A DNA stretch of 12,136 nt, taken from contig PMMJ01000516.1 of assembly GCA_003162255.1 (NCBI GenBank), forward strand, positions 1,721 to 13,856, given 5' to 3'. The DNA comes from Acidobacteriaceae bacterium. Its GTDB lineage: Bacteria; Acidobacteriota; Terriglobia; Terriglobales; Acidobacteriaceae. A program made the position numbers and the translations under genes. The number at the start of each line of letters is the position of its first letter. Within the stretch, counting starts at the first letter, position 1. The notes under the pieces are model-generated. The model saw nothing but the letters and a program-made list of their open reading frames with translations, was not told the DNA's origin and ran no database searches. Below are positions 1 through 7,400 of the stretch, one piece after another.

Positions 1-166
1 TCAGGCCCGAGCATCCGCCGCCCTGCACGCCCAAACGAAGGCCGCCCTGCTCCGGCGAGACATTTTCTTTCACCATGGCGGAACGAATTCTCTTGAGCGC
101 GTTGTCGGTCACCTGGATGCCCTTGGCCGGCACTGTGGGTGCTGCGGTTTTGACTGCCTGTTCCAT
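1..166 (-). CDS. iscA: A-type iron-sulfur carrier protein (IscA/ErpA/HesB family), C-terminus cut by window edge
   Basis: Only the first 55 codons are in the window; the rest lies beyond position 1. The visible protein starts MEQAVKTAAPTVPAKGIQVT and continues with a helix (ALKRIRSAMVKEN) and the strand GGLRLGVQGGGCSGL. The GGCSG turn carries the first of the three conserved cysteines of A-type carriers; the C-terminal CGC pair is out of view. Family members take [2Fe-2S] or [4Fe-4S] clusters from the IscU scaffold and hand them to target proteins in the cytoplasm. The start at 166 is supported by a strong AAGGAG ribosome binding site (171-176 read on the minus strand) close upstream. It is the fourth gene of the isc operon, 104 bases after iscU, with a hairpin repeat in that gap. 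The N-terminal tail of about 15 residues is longer than in E. coli IscA and looks unstructured. IscA cannot be separated from ErpA on this fragment. Confidence 0.88.
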   Translation of the reverse strand, partial: MEQAVKTAAPTVPAKGIQVTDNALKRIRSAMVKENVSPEQGGLRLGVQGGGCSGL

Positions 167-186
167 GTCTCCTTAGAACGCCTCGG

Positions 187-266
187 GCTGCGAGCCTCGA
201 GCTGCGAGCGAGCAAAACCCCAAGCGGCGACTGGTTGCTCGAAGCTCGCGGCTCGTAGCTCGCAGC
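187..266. repeat. Long inverted repeat (hairpin) in the iscU-iscA gap
   Basis: The left arm 187-215 and right arm 235-266 are near-perfect reverse complements: both read GCTGCGAGC, then CGAGC, then GCGAGC and GAGCAA when written in the same direction. There are about three mismatches and one 3-base length difference. The loop is 216-234. The arms are themselves built from repeated GCGAGC/GCTCG units. In the isc mRNA this would form a stem of about 29 pairs between iscU and iscA. The core GCTCGAAGCTCGC recurs in the iscS-iscU gap, so it is a REP-like repeat rather than a one-off terminator; there is no T-run after it. Confidence 0.8.
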
Positions 267-270
267 GATT

Positions 271-687
271 TTACTGCGCTGCCCGCACTTCCACTGGCTT
301 CGCGGTTTCCTGCTTCTTCTTCCAGTCGCCGATCGCGGCTCGGATAGCATCCTCGGCCAGCACCGAACAGTGAATTTTTACCGGCGGCAAGGCCAGTTCC
401 TTCACGATTTCGGTGTTCTTGATCTCGAGGGCTTCGTCAACTGTCTTGCCCTTGACCCACTCGGTCGCCAGCGAAGACGATGCAATCGCCGAGCCGCAGC
501 CGAAGGTTTTGAATTTCGCGTCTTCGATGATGTTGGTCTGCGGATTCACCTTGATCTGCAGTTTCATCACGTCGCCGCACTCGGGCGCGCCGACCAGGCC
601 GGTGCCCACATCGGCATCCTTCTTGTCCATGGAGCCGACGTTGCGTGGATTGTTGTAGTGATCGATCACTTTATCGCTGTATGACAT
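271..687 (-). CDS. iscU: Iron-sulfur cluster scaffold protein IscU
   Basis: This 138-residue protein is a full-length IscU, the cytoplasmic scaffold on which [2Fe-2S] clusters are built from IscS-delivered sulfur. It begins with the family signature MSYSDKVIDHYNNPRNVGS. The cluster ligand set is visible: C37 and D39 in GAPECGD, C64 in FGCGSAIASSS, and H106-C107 in LPPVKIHCSVLAED. The LPPVK stretch (residues 100-104) is the known HscA chaperone recognition motif of IscU, so hscA/hscB are probably encoded nearby outside the window. The C-terminal tail (KKKQETAKPVEVRAAQ) is slightly longer than in E. coli IscU (128 aa). The start is supported by GAGGAG a few bases upstream. It lies 114 bases after iscS and 104 bases before iscA, both gaps filled by hairpin repeats. 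Confidence 0.97.
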   Translation of the reverse strand: MSYSDKVIDHYNNPRNVGSMDKKDADVGTGLVGAPECGDVMKLQIKVNPQTNIIEDAKFKTFGCGSAIASSSLATEWVKGKTVDEALEIKNTEIVKELALPPVKIHCSVLAEDAIRAAIGDWKKKQETAKPVEVRAAQ

Positions 688-720
688 TTCTTGCTCCTCA
701 CGCTTTGGTTAGATTTCATT

Positions 721-807
721 CATTAGCTTCGAGCGGCGAGCTTCGAGCAATCGAAGCCATTCCCATTTCGATCGAACATGCTAGCTCGAAGCTCGCAGCT
801 TCTAATG
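721..807. repeat. Inverted repeat in the iscS-iscU gap, reaching the iscS stop codon
   Basis: The left arm (721-750) starts CATTAG and contains GCGAGCTTCGAGC; the right arm (779-807) contains GCTCGAAGCTCGC and ends CTAATG, so both termini and core match in inverted orientation, with a gap of a few bases in one arm. The middle also has TCGAA (751-755) facing TTCGA (767-771). The core is shared with the 187-266 repeat. The right terminus covers the iscS stop codon (802-804). No T-run follows, so a plain intrinsic terminator is unlikely. Confidence 0.7.
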
Positions 808-2115
808 CGCTTCTGCCGCCCACTTCACACTTTTCAAGTCCACGCCCTCTTTCGCCATTTCGTAGAGTGGCGAGAGTTCGCGCAGACGCAGTACCGTCTC
901 AACCACGCGGTCGCCCACGTAATCGACTTCGGCCTCGGTGTTGAATCGTCCGATGCCGAAGCGGATCGAGCTGTGCGCCAGATCGTCGCCCGTGCCAAGA
1001 GCCTTTAATACATAAGATGGCTCCAGCGTCGCCGAGGTGCATGCCGATCCGCTTGAAACCGCGATATCGTTGATGCCCATCAGCAGCGACTCGCCTTCCA
1101 CATAGGCAAAGCTGATGTTCAGATTGCCGGGCAGGCGATGCTCCACCGAGCCATTGATATACACCTCGTCAAGCCGGCTCATGATGCTGTCTTTGAGGCG
1201 ATTGCGCAGGCCGGCAATTTTGCAGGATTCCTGCGGCATCTCTTCCTGAGCGATCGCGCAAGCTTTGCCGAGGCCGGCGATGCCCGGGACATTGAGCGTT
1301 CCGGAGCGCATGCCGCGCTCGTGCCCGCCGCCGTCAATCAGCGGCACCAACTGTACGCGCGGGTTCTTGCGGCGCACATAGAGCGCGCCCGCGCCTTTCG
1401 GCCCGTAGAGCTTGTGTCCTGTGATGGAGATGACATCGATATTCATCTTGTTCACGTCGATCGGAATCTTGCCGATTGCCTGCACCGCGTCGGAATGGAA
1501 GATCACGCCGCGTTCGCGGCACAGCTTGCCGATCTCCGCGATGGGCTGCAGCACGCCGATCTCGTTGTTCGCAGCCATGATGGTGACCAGAATCGTCTTG
1601 TCGTCGATGGCACGCCTCAGGTCGTCGAGGTCAACCAGGCCATCCTTCTGCACCGGCAGATAGGTCACGCGGAAGCCGAACTTCTCCAGGTGCTTGCAGG
1701 TATCGAGCACCGCCTTGTGTTCGGTGGTCGCTGTGATGATGTGGTTGCCCTTCTCGCGGTACATCTCGGCCACGCCCTTGATGGCGAGATTGTCGCTTTC
1801 GGTGGCGCCCGAGGTGAAGATGATCTCCTTCGCGGACGCGCCGATCAGCTTGGCGATGCGGTCGCGCGACAACTCGACCGCTTCTTCCGCCGCCCATCCA
1901 AATGGATGATTGCGGCTGGCGGCGTTGCCGAACTTCTCCATGAAGTAGGGCAGCATTTCTTCGAGGACACGCGGATCCATCGGCGTGGTCGCGTGATTAT
2001 CCATGTAAATCGGCAGCTTGATCCCATTGGGGACAGCGCGTTGTTCTGGACTTAGTTCATGACTTTGTTCCGGACTCTGATGAGTTAGGGTCGCGTTCTT
2101 GCCGTTCGTGCTCAT
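802..2115 (-). CDS. iscS: Cysteine desulfurase IscS (class V aminotransferase fold, group I)
   Basis: PLP-dependent enzyme that removes sulfur from L-cysteine, giving alanine and an enzyme persulfide for IscU. The 437-residue protein shows all expected motifs: the N-terminal MDNHATTPMDPRV (38-50), SGATESDNLAIKG (102-114), TEHKA with H133, NNEIG (183-187), SDAVQAIGK (208-216), the PLP lysine K235 in ITGHKLYGPKGAG, GGHERGMRSGT (264-273), and the mobile catalytic cysteine C359 in SSGSACTSATLEPSYVL. The last motif is the long-loop group I (IscS/NifS) form, not SufS. The start at 2115 (MSTNGKNAT) has GGGAG upstream at about 10 bases; a start 12 codons earlier (2151) has no ribosome site and lies next to a hairpin repeat. 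About 33 residues precede the usual IscS start, a Gln/Ser/Glu-rich tail likely disordered. It follows the Rrf2 regulator by 106 bases. Confidence 0.97.
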   Translation of the reverse strand: MSTNGKNATLTHQSPEQSHELSPEQRAVPNGIKLPIYMDNHATTPMDPRVLEEMLPYFMEKFGNAASRNHPFGWAAEEAVELSRDRIAKLIGASAKEIIFTSGATESDNLAIKGVAEMYREKGNHIITATTEHKAVLDTCKHLEKFGFRVTYLPVQKDGLVDLDDLRRAIDDKTILVTIMAANNEIGVLQPIAEIGKLCRERGVIFHSDAVQAIGKIPIDVNKMNIDVISITGHKLYGPKGAGALYVRRKNPRVQLVPLIDGGGHERGMRSGTLNVPGIAGLGKACAIAQEEMPQESCKIAGLRNRLKDSIMSRLDEVYINGSVEHRLPGNLNISFAYVEGESLLMGINDIAVSSGSACTSATLEPSYVLKALGTGDDLAHSSIRFGIGRFNTEAEVDYVGDRVVETVLRLRELSPLYEMAKEGVDLKSVKWAAEAH

Positions 2116-2135
2116 GATTGCTTTTCTCCCACAAA

Positions 2136-2188
2136 GCCCCTGAAGGGGCATTTATTTTCGCCGCTTGCGGCATCGCTAAAGCGATGCC
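2136..2188. repeat. Pair of hairpin repeats in the iscR-iscS gap
   Basis: Two perfect stem-loops stand 19 bases apart. The first is GCCCC-TGAA-GGGGC (2136-2149). The second is GGCATCGC-TAAA-GCGATGCC (2169-2188), an 8-bp stem. Both have a TNAA loop, as do hairpins at 12015-12026 and 12048-12067, whose stems have different sequences. The pair sits in the leader of iscS, upstream of its ribosome site, and in the mRNA could mark a processing point between regulator and assembly genes. It is not followed by a T-run on either strand. Confidence 0.75.
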
Positions 2189-2221
2189 CTGATACGAAGC
2201 TCCCGTCTTAATGCGGACTGC

Positions 2222-2692
2222 TCATTGCGAAATCTTTACCAACTCGGCCGGCTTCTGGATCTCTCGCTTCTGGAGATCGATGACTTCCGGCTCTTCTTTC
2301 ATCTGAGAAATCATGATGTTCTTCAGCACCTGCTCGATGCTTTCATTCACCTTGCGCAGCGGCTCGCGAATCGTGCAGCGATTGCTCTGCCCGCATTCGC
2401 CGCGAACCGTCACGCACGAAGTGATGAACAACGGACCGTCAATGGCCTTGATCACTTCGAATGCGGAGATCATCTTCGGATCGCGCGTCAGCGTGTAACC
2501 GCCGTTCATGCCATGCTGCGACCGTATCAAGCCGACCTTCGCCAGCCGTTGCAGGATCTTCGCCAGCGCTTCCTGCGGGATGCCGTAGGCCTCGGCCACA
2601 TCCTTGGCGCTGCACGATCCCTGGTCGGCGTGTTCCGCCAGATGTTTCATGGCCATGAGCCCGTAGTCCGCTTTTTTGGTCAGCTTCAGCAT
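2222..2692 (-). CDS. iscR: Rrf2-family Fe-S-sensing transcriptional regulator (IscR/SufR-like)
   Basis: The 156-residue protein starts MLKLTKKADYGLMAMKHLA, the canonical Rrf2 N-terminus. A winged helix-turn-helix follows (residues 28-68: AKDVAEAYGIPQEALAKILQ, then the wing HGMNGGYTL). The cluster-binding loop has C93, C100 and C106 (C-x6-C-x5-C). E. coli IscR has C-x5-C-x5-C plus a histidine three residues after the last Cys; here that place is R109, so the fourth ligand differs. D9 aligns with the Asp ligand known in NsrR. By family, it represses or activates Fe-S genes depending on cluster occupancy. As first gene of the isc operon it probably autoregulates. The open frame extends to 2794, but the added N-terminus is not Rrf2-like and would cover the operator; the 2692 start lacks an obvious ribosome site. 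Confidence 0.9.
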   Translation of the reverse strand: MLKLTKKADYGLMAMKHLAEHADQGSCSAKDVAEAYGIPQEALAKILQRLAKVGLIRSQHGMNGGYTLTRDPKMISAFEVIKAIDGPLFITSCVTVRGECGQSNRCTIREPLRKVNESIEQVLKNIMISQMKEEPEVIDLQKREIQKPAELVKISQ

Positions 2693-2707
2693 AGGGTCGA
2701 ATGGCGA

Positions 2708-2749
2708 CCTATAAGATCGGATTAAACTACGACTGTTTCGGTCGCATTT
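2708..2749 (-). promoter_or_regulatory. Candidate IscR/Rrf2 operator and promoter of the isc operon
   Basis: On the plus strand 2731-2743 reads GACTGTTTCGGTC, that is GAC-N7-GTC, the same half-site spacing as the E. coli type 1 IscR site (GACTRDWWTAGTC core), with 11 of 13 positions matching the GACTGTTTTAGTC form. Flanks AAAC (2724-2727) and GCATTT (2744-2749) extend a weak dyad. Reading toward iscR, a TTATAG/TATAGG -10-like hexamer lies at 2708-2714, so the dyad would cover the -35 region, the usual position for repression. No good -35 hexamer is visible. Location and dyad are seen; binding is inferred. Confidence 0.45.
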
Positions 2750-3120
2750 AAATTCTACCCGCAGCTGCAACTTCGCGCAAGGGCGATCAGGCATCGGTCG
2801 GATTTCGCAATCGAACGGTAAGTTTTGGCAATTAAACGGGTTAGGGGGCAGGATTAGAGGTGTGTGCGAGAGAGCTTGTTTTCAGGCGACCCGGCGGACC
2901 GAAACACGGGAGAATCCAGCCCCGTATTGGACAACTCATTCCCGGAGGGACGGTCGAGCTTAGCACGGCGACCCACCGCTGGGAGAAGCTGTCCAAGTAC
3001 TCTGGCGATTTGGGGGGTTATGAGCGCTATTGGGATTTTTCGCGAACAACTCAAACCGCTTATAGACGAGTCTGTTGATACAGACCAAGTTCGGAATTTC
3101 GAAGAAAGCTCGGAATCGCA
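2750..3120. other. Gene-poor region with stem-loops; possible structured small RNA around 2860-2995
   Basis: No recognisable protein is encoded; the open frames of 66 to 89 codons on both strands lack ribosome sites and family features. The part 2873-2990 can fold: AGCTT (2873-2877) with AAGCT (2986-2990); CCCGGCGG (2890-2897) with CCGCTGGG (2976-2983, one G-U pair); ACCG (2898-2901) with CGGT (2951-2954); hairpins ACGGG/CCCGT (2906-2910/2921-2925) and TCCC-GGA-GGGA (2940-2950). The motif GGCGACCC occurs twice (2886-2893 starting one base in, and 2968-2974 region). These pairings give a closed multi-branched fold, but alternatives exist (AGCTT at 2957-2961 can pair with the same AAGCT). It could be a 6S-like or other small RNA, or decayed sequence. 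I do not recognise a specific family. Confidence 0.25.
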
Positions 3121-3531
3121 TCACTCAAGATGAAATGCACCGCCGCTCCATTCTTCGGGAGCGACATCGGTGATGGTCTCCGTAAAGTCCCAGCGGTGGC
3201 CGCAAAAGTCCTGAGCGTTGTATTGGCGTTCGCCATAGGGTTGGTCTTGGGGTTCCGTCAGAATGATGGCACCGTTCTGGCGCGCTCGCTCGCAGTGACC
3301 CTTAGCATCTTCGATGCGAACCTGAATGATGTGCGAGTTGTTGGGCGTCACGTTGCCTTCGGCGATAGTGAAGCAGCCATCGCCGGCTTTCATCTGGATG
3401 CGGTGATTGGCGATGCGGAGACGGATGGTGAAGCCAAAAGCCTTTGACAACCAATCGGCCGCTGCGCAGGGGTCGGGGTAAATGAGCACAGGAATTACGA
3501 CACAGGGCGGCACGGATCGGTTTGATCGCAT
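3121..3531 (-). CDS. VOC (glyoxalase/bleomycin-resistance fold) family protein
   Basis: The 136-residue protein matches the single-domain VOC pattern of paired beta-alpha-beta-beta-beta modules. The first module spans about residues 11-60 (VVIPVLIYPDPCAAADWLSKAFGF, then DGCFTIAEG); the second about 66-120 (HIIQVRIEDAKGHCERARQNGA, then GERQYNAQDFCGHRWDFTETI). The ending E-R-Q-Y-x-x-x-D-x-x-G-H-R-W is typical of the PhnB-like/YdfO-type branch whose substrates are mostly unknown; relatives include glyoxalase I and antibiotic-binding proteins. Several histidines and glutamates could ligate a metal, but the exact ligand set cannot be assigned. The start at 3531 is the only one fitting the fold; no clear ribosome site precedes it. 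It lies 83 bases downstream of the tetR gene on the same strand and might be cotranscribed with it; any role in drug response is speculation. Confidence 0.82.
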   Translation of the reverse strand: MRSNRSVPPCVVIPVLIYPDPCAAADWLSKAFGFTIRLRIANHRIQMKAGDGCFTIAEGNVTPNNSHIIQVRIEDAKGHCERARQNGAIILTEPQDQPYGERQYNAQDFCGHRWDFTETITDVAPEEWSGGAFHLE

Positions 3532-3614
3532 CTGGACACTTTATCATTCAGCGCTCAGAGGATAGATAAATGTCGTTAACAGATTACGCTCACGAACAGG
3601 ATCGCCGAGTCGTT

Positions 3615-4262
3615 TCAGCGCTGCTCCCGGCGCTTTAGCCCCTGCAGCACCAGCCCGCAAATTTCGTCGGCGAAGCTTTCGTCGAGCTTGTCGTGGCGAA
3701 TTAGGAAACGCATATAGATCGGTCCGTAAAGCGAGTCTAGGATGAGGTCCAGATCGCTGTCGGCGGGCAGTTCGCCGCGGTCGATGCCGCGGTGCAGAGT
3801 TTGATAGGCCTGTCTGCGTTTCGGCCATAAGAATCTCTCGCGAAAAGCTTCGAGCAACTCCGAGTCGGATTGACCGCCGGCGAGCAATGCCGCTACGACC
3901 TTGCCGCGCTCGGATCGGAAGATGCGAATCACCCTGCGCATCTGCAGGCTCATGTCCTTTTGAAAGGAGCCGGTATTCGGGAACTGGAGTTCCTCCTCGG
4001 CGCTGGCGAAGAACGCGTCGGCGACCAGAGCGGCCTTGGTGGGCCACCAACGGTAGACAGTTGTCTTGCCCACGTTGGCGTCGGCGGCGATGGCCTCGAT
4101 GCTCAGCTCCGGGAATCCACCACCCTGTTTGAGCAATTTGAGAGTGCTGCGCAGGATGGACTGACGCGATTCCTCGCTGCGGGGCCGGCCGGGCGGGCGC
4201 TTCTCGCTGTTTCCGTTGCTTCCGTTTTGGGCCCCGGCGCTCTGGGCATGATTTTGAGCCAT
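3615..4262 (-). CDS. TetR/AcrR-family transcriptional repressor, probable regulator of the adjacent efflux operon
   Basis: The 215-residue protein has a 25-residue Gly/Asn/Ser-rich N-terminal tail, then GRPRSEESRQSILRSTLKLL (helix 1) and the helix-turn-helix SIEAIAADANVGKTTVYRWW (54-73) followed by PTKAALVADAF, the classic TetR DNA-binding domain. The C-terminal ligand domain, with LILDSLYGPIYMRFLIRH (about 172-189), resembles the TetR_C_11 type. Such proteins bind a dyad operator and release it when a hydrophobic compound binds. It is divergent from the RND operon with a 186-base gap that holds a strong promoter and a dyad, so local repression of the pump and itself is the expected role. The start codon at 4262 lacks a clear ribosome site and overlaps the -35 element of the pump promoter on the other strand. 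Confidence 0.92.
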   Translation of the reverse strand: MAQNHAQSAGAQNGSNGNSEKRPPGRPRSEESRQSILRSTLKLLKQGGGFPELSIEAIAADANVGKTTVYRWWPTKAALVADAFFASAEEELQFPNTGSFQKDMSLQMRRVIRIFRSERGKVVAALLAGGQSDSELLEAFRERFLWPKRRQAYQTLHRGIDRGELPADSDLDLILDSLYGPIYMRFLIRHDKLDESFADEICGLVLQGLKRREQR

Positions 4263-4281
4263 GGCGAAAGTCTAATATAAT
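4254..4281 (+). promoter_or_regulatory. Sigma70-like promoter of the efflux operon
   Basis: TTGAGC (4254-4259) and a perfect TATAAT (4276-4281) are separated by 16 bases, giving a start point near 4288. The direction is toward the RND gene at 4449, leaving a leader of about 160 bases containing the 4360-4396 hairpins. The -35 overlaps the tetR start codon on the opposite strand. On the minus strand TATATT (4279-4274) may serve as the tetR -10, which would give a very short tetR leader. Confidence 0.5.
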
Positions 4282-4288
4282 TTAAATC

Positions 4289-4320
4289 CGAAACGTACTG
4301 TTTTGAATCTGTTTTAGAAT
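4289..4320. promoter_or_regulatory. Candidate TetR operator and adjacent direct repeat
   Basis: 4289-4305 (CGAAACGTACTGTTTTG) is an imperfect 17-bp dyad centred on 4297 with AAAC/GTTT half-sites. It lies on the predicted start point of the efflux promoter, a position suited to repression. It overlaps a direct repeat of CTGTTTTGAAT (4298-4308) and CTGTTTTAGAAT (4309-4320), which are one helical turn apart and could take a second repressor on the same face. Function is inferred from location. Confidence 0.4.
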
Positions 4321-4359
4321 AACCCAGGCCAGTGTGGGGCTGCGGTTTCCGTGTCGTGT

Positions 4360-4396
4360 GGGGCTCTGCCCCGTCCCGGCGGGGCAAAGCCCCGCC
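4360..4396. repeat. GC-rich hairpin repeat in the RND leader
   Basis: Two adjacent stem-loops: GGGGC-TCT-GCCCC (4360-4372) and GGCGGGGC-AAA-GCCCCGCC (4378-4396). The second has the same AAA loop and core as a hairpin at 10575-10593, where one base pair is changed on both arms. It lies in the untranslated leader between promoter and RND start, with no T-run after it. It could affect pump expression as an mRNA structure, but its recurrence marks it as an interspersed repeat. Confidence 0.75.
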
Positions 4397-4448
4397 ATTA
4401 CACAGGCAGTTGCCACCAGTATCAGCGTTACCAGCTTTCGTCCTTCTT

Positions 4449-7400
4449 ATGTGGATTGTCGCATTAGCGCTTCGCCGTCCTTATACGTTTGTGGTGATGG
4501 CACTGCTCATCATCATTCTTACGCCCATCACCATCCTGCGCACGCCGGTCGACATTTTCCCCGAGATCAACATTCCCGTGGTCAGCGTGATCTGGTTTTA
4601 TGGGGGCTTGTCGCCGACGGAGATGGCGAACCGGATCGTGACCAACTCCGAGCGCGGATTCACGGTCACGGTCAACGACATCGAACATCAGGAGTCGCAG
4701 TCGCTGAACGGACTCGCCGTGATCAAGATTTTCTTCCGGCCTGGTGTCAACATTCCCATGGCGCTGACGCAGGTGACGGCGATGTGCCAGACGCAGCTGC
4801 GTTCCCTGCCTTTGGGCACGACTCCGCCGCTGATCGTCACTTATTCGGCATCGGCGACGCCGGTTGTGCAACTGGGCTTGAGCAGCAAGACGCTTCCCGA
4901 ACAGCAGTTGTTCGATCTGGGCCAGAACTTTTTGCGCACGCAGTTGGCCACAGTTCAGGGCGCGGCCACTCCGTTTCCTTATGGCGGTAAGCCGCGCCAG
5001 GTGCAGGTGGACCTCGATTCCGCCAAGCTCCAATCCTACGGTTTGGCGCCGGCCGATATCGTCAACGCGGTCTCCGCGCAGAATTTGATTTTGCCGGCCG
5101 GTACCGCCAAGATCGGGCCGACCGAATTCAACGTGGAGATGAACGGCACGCCGGCGACCATCGCCGAACTGAACGATCTGCCGGTGAAGACCTCAAACTC
5201 GTCCACGCTTTACCTGCGCGATGTTGCGCACGTGCGCGACGGATTTACGCCGCAAACCAACATCGTGCGCCAGGACGGCGTGCGCGGCGTGCTGATGTCG
5301 ATCTATAAGCTGGGCGGCTCTTCTACGCTGACGGTCGTCAATGGTATCAAGGCGATCGTGCCGCGGGCGGCGCAGTCGCTGCCGCGCGATCTCAATATCA
5401 AGGCCCTGTTCGACCAATCGCTTTTTGTGCGCGCGTCGATTCAGGGAGTGTTGCGCGAAGGCCTGACCGCCGCCTGCCTCACCGCCATCATGATCCTGGT
5501 TTTTTTGGGCGATTGGCGTCCGACCTTGATTATCGCGGTGTCGATTCCTCTGTCCATTTTTGTCTCCGTGATTCTGCTGAGCGCGCTCGGCGAGACCATC
5601 AACATCATGACCCTGGGAGGACTGGCGCTCGCCGTCGGCATCCTGGTGGACGATGCCACGGTGGAGATCGAAAACATCGAGCGCAATCTGGCTATGGGCA
5701 AGGAGATGAAAACCGCCATCCTCGATGGCGCGCAACAGGTTGCTGTGCCTGCCTTCGTATCGACGCTGAGTATCTGCATTGTGTTTGTGCCGATGTTCTT
5801 TCTGACTGGAGTGGCAAAGTTCCTTTTTGTTCCGCTGGCCGAAGCCGTGAGCTTTGCCATGCTGGCGTCGTATCTGTTGTCGCGGACGCTGATCCCGACG
5901 ATGGTGATGTTTATCATGCGCGGGCATGAGCACCGCGCCGCCGAGCCGACAAATGTTTTGGCGAAATATCAGCGGAAATTCGAGCGCTGGTTCGAAGACT
6001 TCCGCGGCAGCTACCGGCAATTGCTGGAGACCACGCTCGAGCACCGGGGATTATTCGCCCTCGGCTTTGTTGCTTTCTGCTTTCTATCGCTGGGGCTGGT
6101 GTTCTTTCTGGGGCGGGATTTTTTCCCGCAAGTGGATGCGGGACTGATTCGCCTGCATGTCCGCGCCCGGCCCGGCCTGCGCGTGGAAGAGACCGCGCGC
6201 CTGTGCGATGACGTGGAGCGGGTGCTGCGCAGTGAGATTCCGAAGGAAGAATTGGACACGGTACTGGACAATATCGGCGTTCCCTACTCCGGCTTGAATC
6301 TCTCCTACAGCAGTTCAGGCACGATTGGGTCGGGCGACGCGGAGATTCTGATTTCGCTGAATCCGGAGCACCATCATCCGACGGCGCAGTACGTGCGCCA
6401 GTTGCGCCGCGAGCTGCCAAGGGATTTCCCGGGCGTGGAGTTCTTCTTTCAGCCCGCCGATATCGTGTCGCAAATTCTTAATTTTGGATTGCCCGCGCCG
6501 GTCGATATCCAGATAGTAGGCGCCGATGTGGGCGGAAACTACGCCATCGGACAGAACATCGCAAATCGGCTGCGCCAGATTCCCGGCACCGCCGACGTGC
6601 ACGTGCAGCAGATGATGGGCCTGCCCACTCTCTATCTCGACATGGACCGCACGCGCATCAATCAGGTTGGGTTGAATGCCCAGGAAGTCGCCCAGAGCGT
6701 GCTGATCAGCTTGAGTGGCAGCTTTCAGACGGCTCCCAATTTCTGGCTGAATCCAAAGAACGGTGTGAGTTATAACATCGCCATCCAGACGCCGCAGTAT
6801 CACATGACATCGGTGCAGGACTTGATGAACACGCCGGTGACGGGCAAGAGTTCCGAGACTGCGCCGCAGGTGCTCGGCAATCTGGCGCAACTCACGCCGG
6901 CGGCGCGTCCCGCCGTGGTCAACCATTACAACGTGCAGCCGGTCATCGATGTGTATGCCAGCACGCAGGGGCGCGATCTGGGCGGGGTTGCATCGGACAT
7001 CATGAAGGCGCTCAAGCCGTTCCAGGATCACCTGCCGCGCGGAACGCAAATCGTGGTGCGCGGGCAGATTGAGACCATGGAGTCCTCGTTCTTCGGCTTG
7101 GGCGTGGGCCTTCTGGGCGCGATCGTGCTCGTCTATTTGCTGATCGTGGTCAACTTTCAGTCGTGGCTCGATCCTTTTATCATCATTACAGCGTTGCCGG
7201 GAGCGCTGGCGGGAATCTGCTGGTTCCTGCTGATTACGCGCACCACGCTTAGCGTTCCGTCGCTGACGGGCGCGGTCATGTGTATGGGGGTTGCGACCGC
7301 AAATTCGATTCTGCTGGTCTCGTTTTCTCGCGACCGCATGAATGCGGGAGCGCCCGTGCGGCAAGCGGCACTGGAAGCGGGCCACACTCGCATACGGCCC

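Noticed and set aside
1138..2055. 305-codon open frame on the plus strand opposite iscS
   Set aside because: It is the antisense shadow of a clear iscS gene; its composition is rich in His/Arg/Asp and shows no family features.
2940..2960. SRP RNA domain IV-like motif (CCCGGAGGGA)
   Set aside because: Only the short CCGGA-GGGA piece resembles it; the conserved GGUCAGG and AGCAG sides are missing.
2864..3133. 89-codon plus-strand frame in the region between iscR and the VOC gene
   Set aside because: No ribosome site, no recognisable domain, and overlapping frames of similar length occur on both strands.
5193..7385. Long minus-strand open frames (5193-6044 and 6315-7385) inside the RND gene
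   Set aside because: GC-rich antisense shadows with His/Arg/Gln-rich translations; the plus-strand RND protein is unambiguous.
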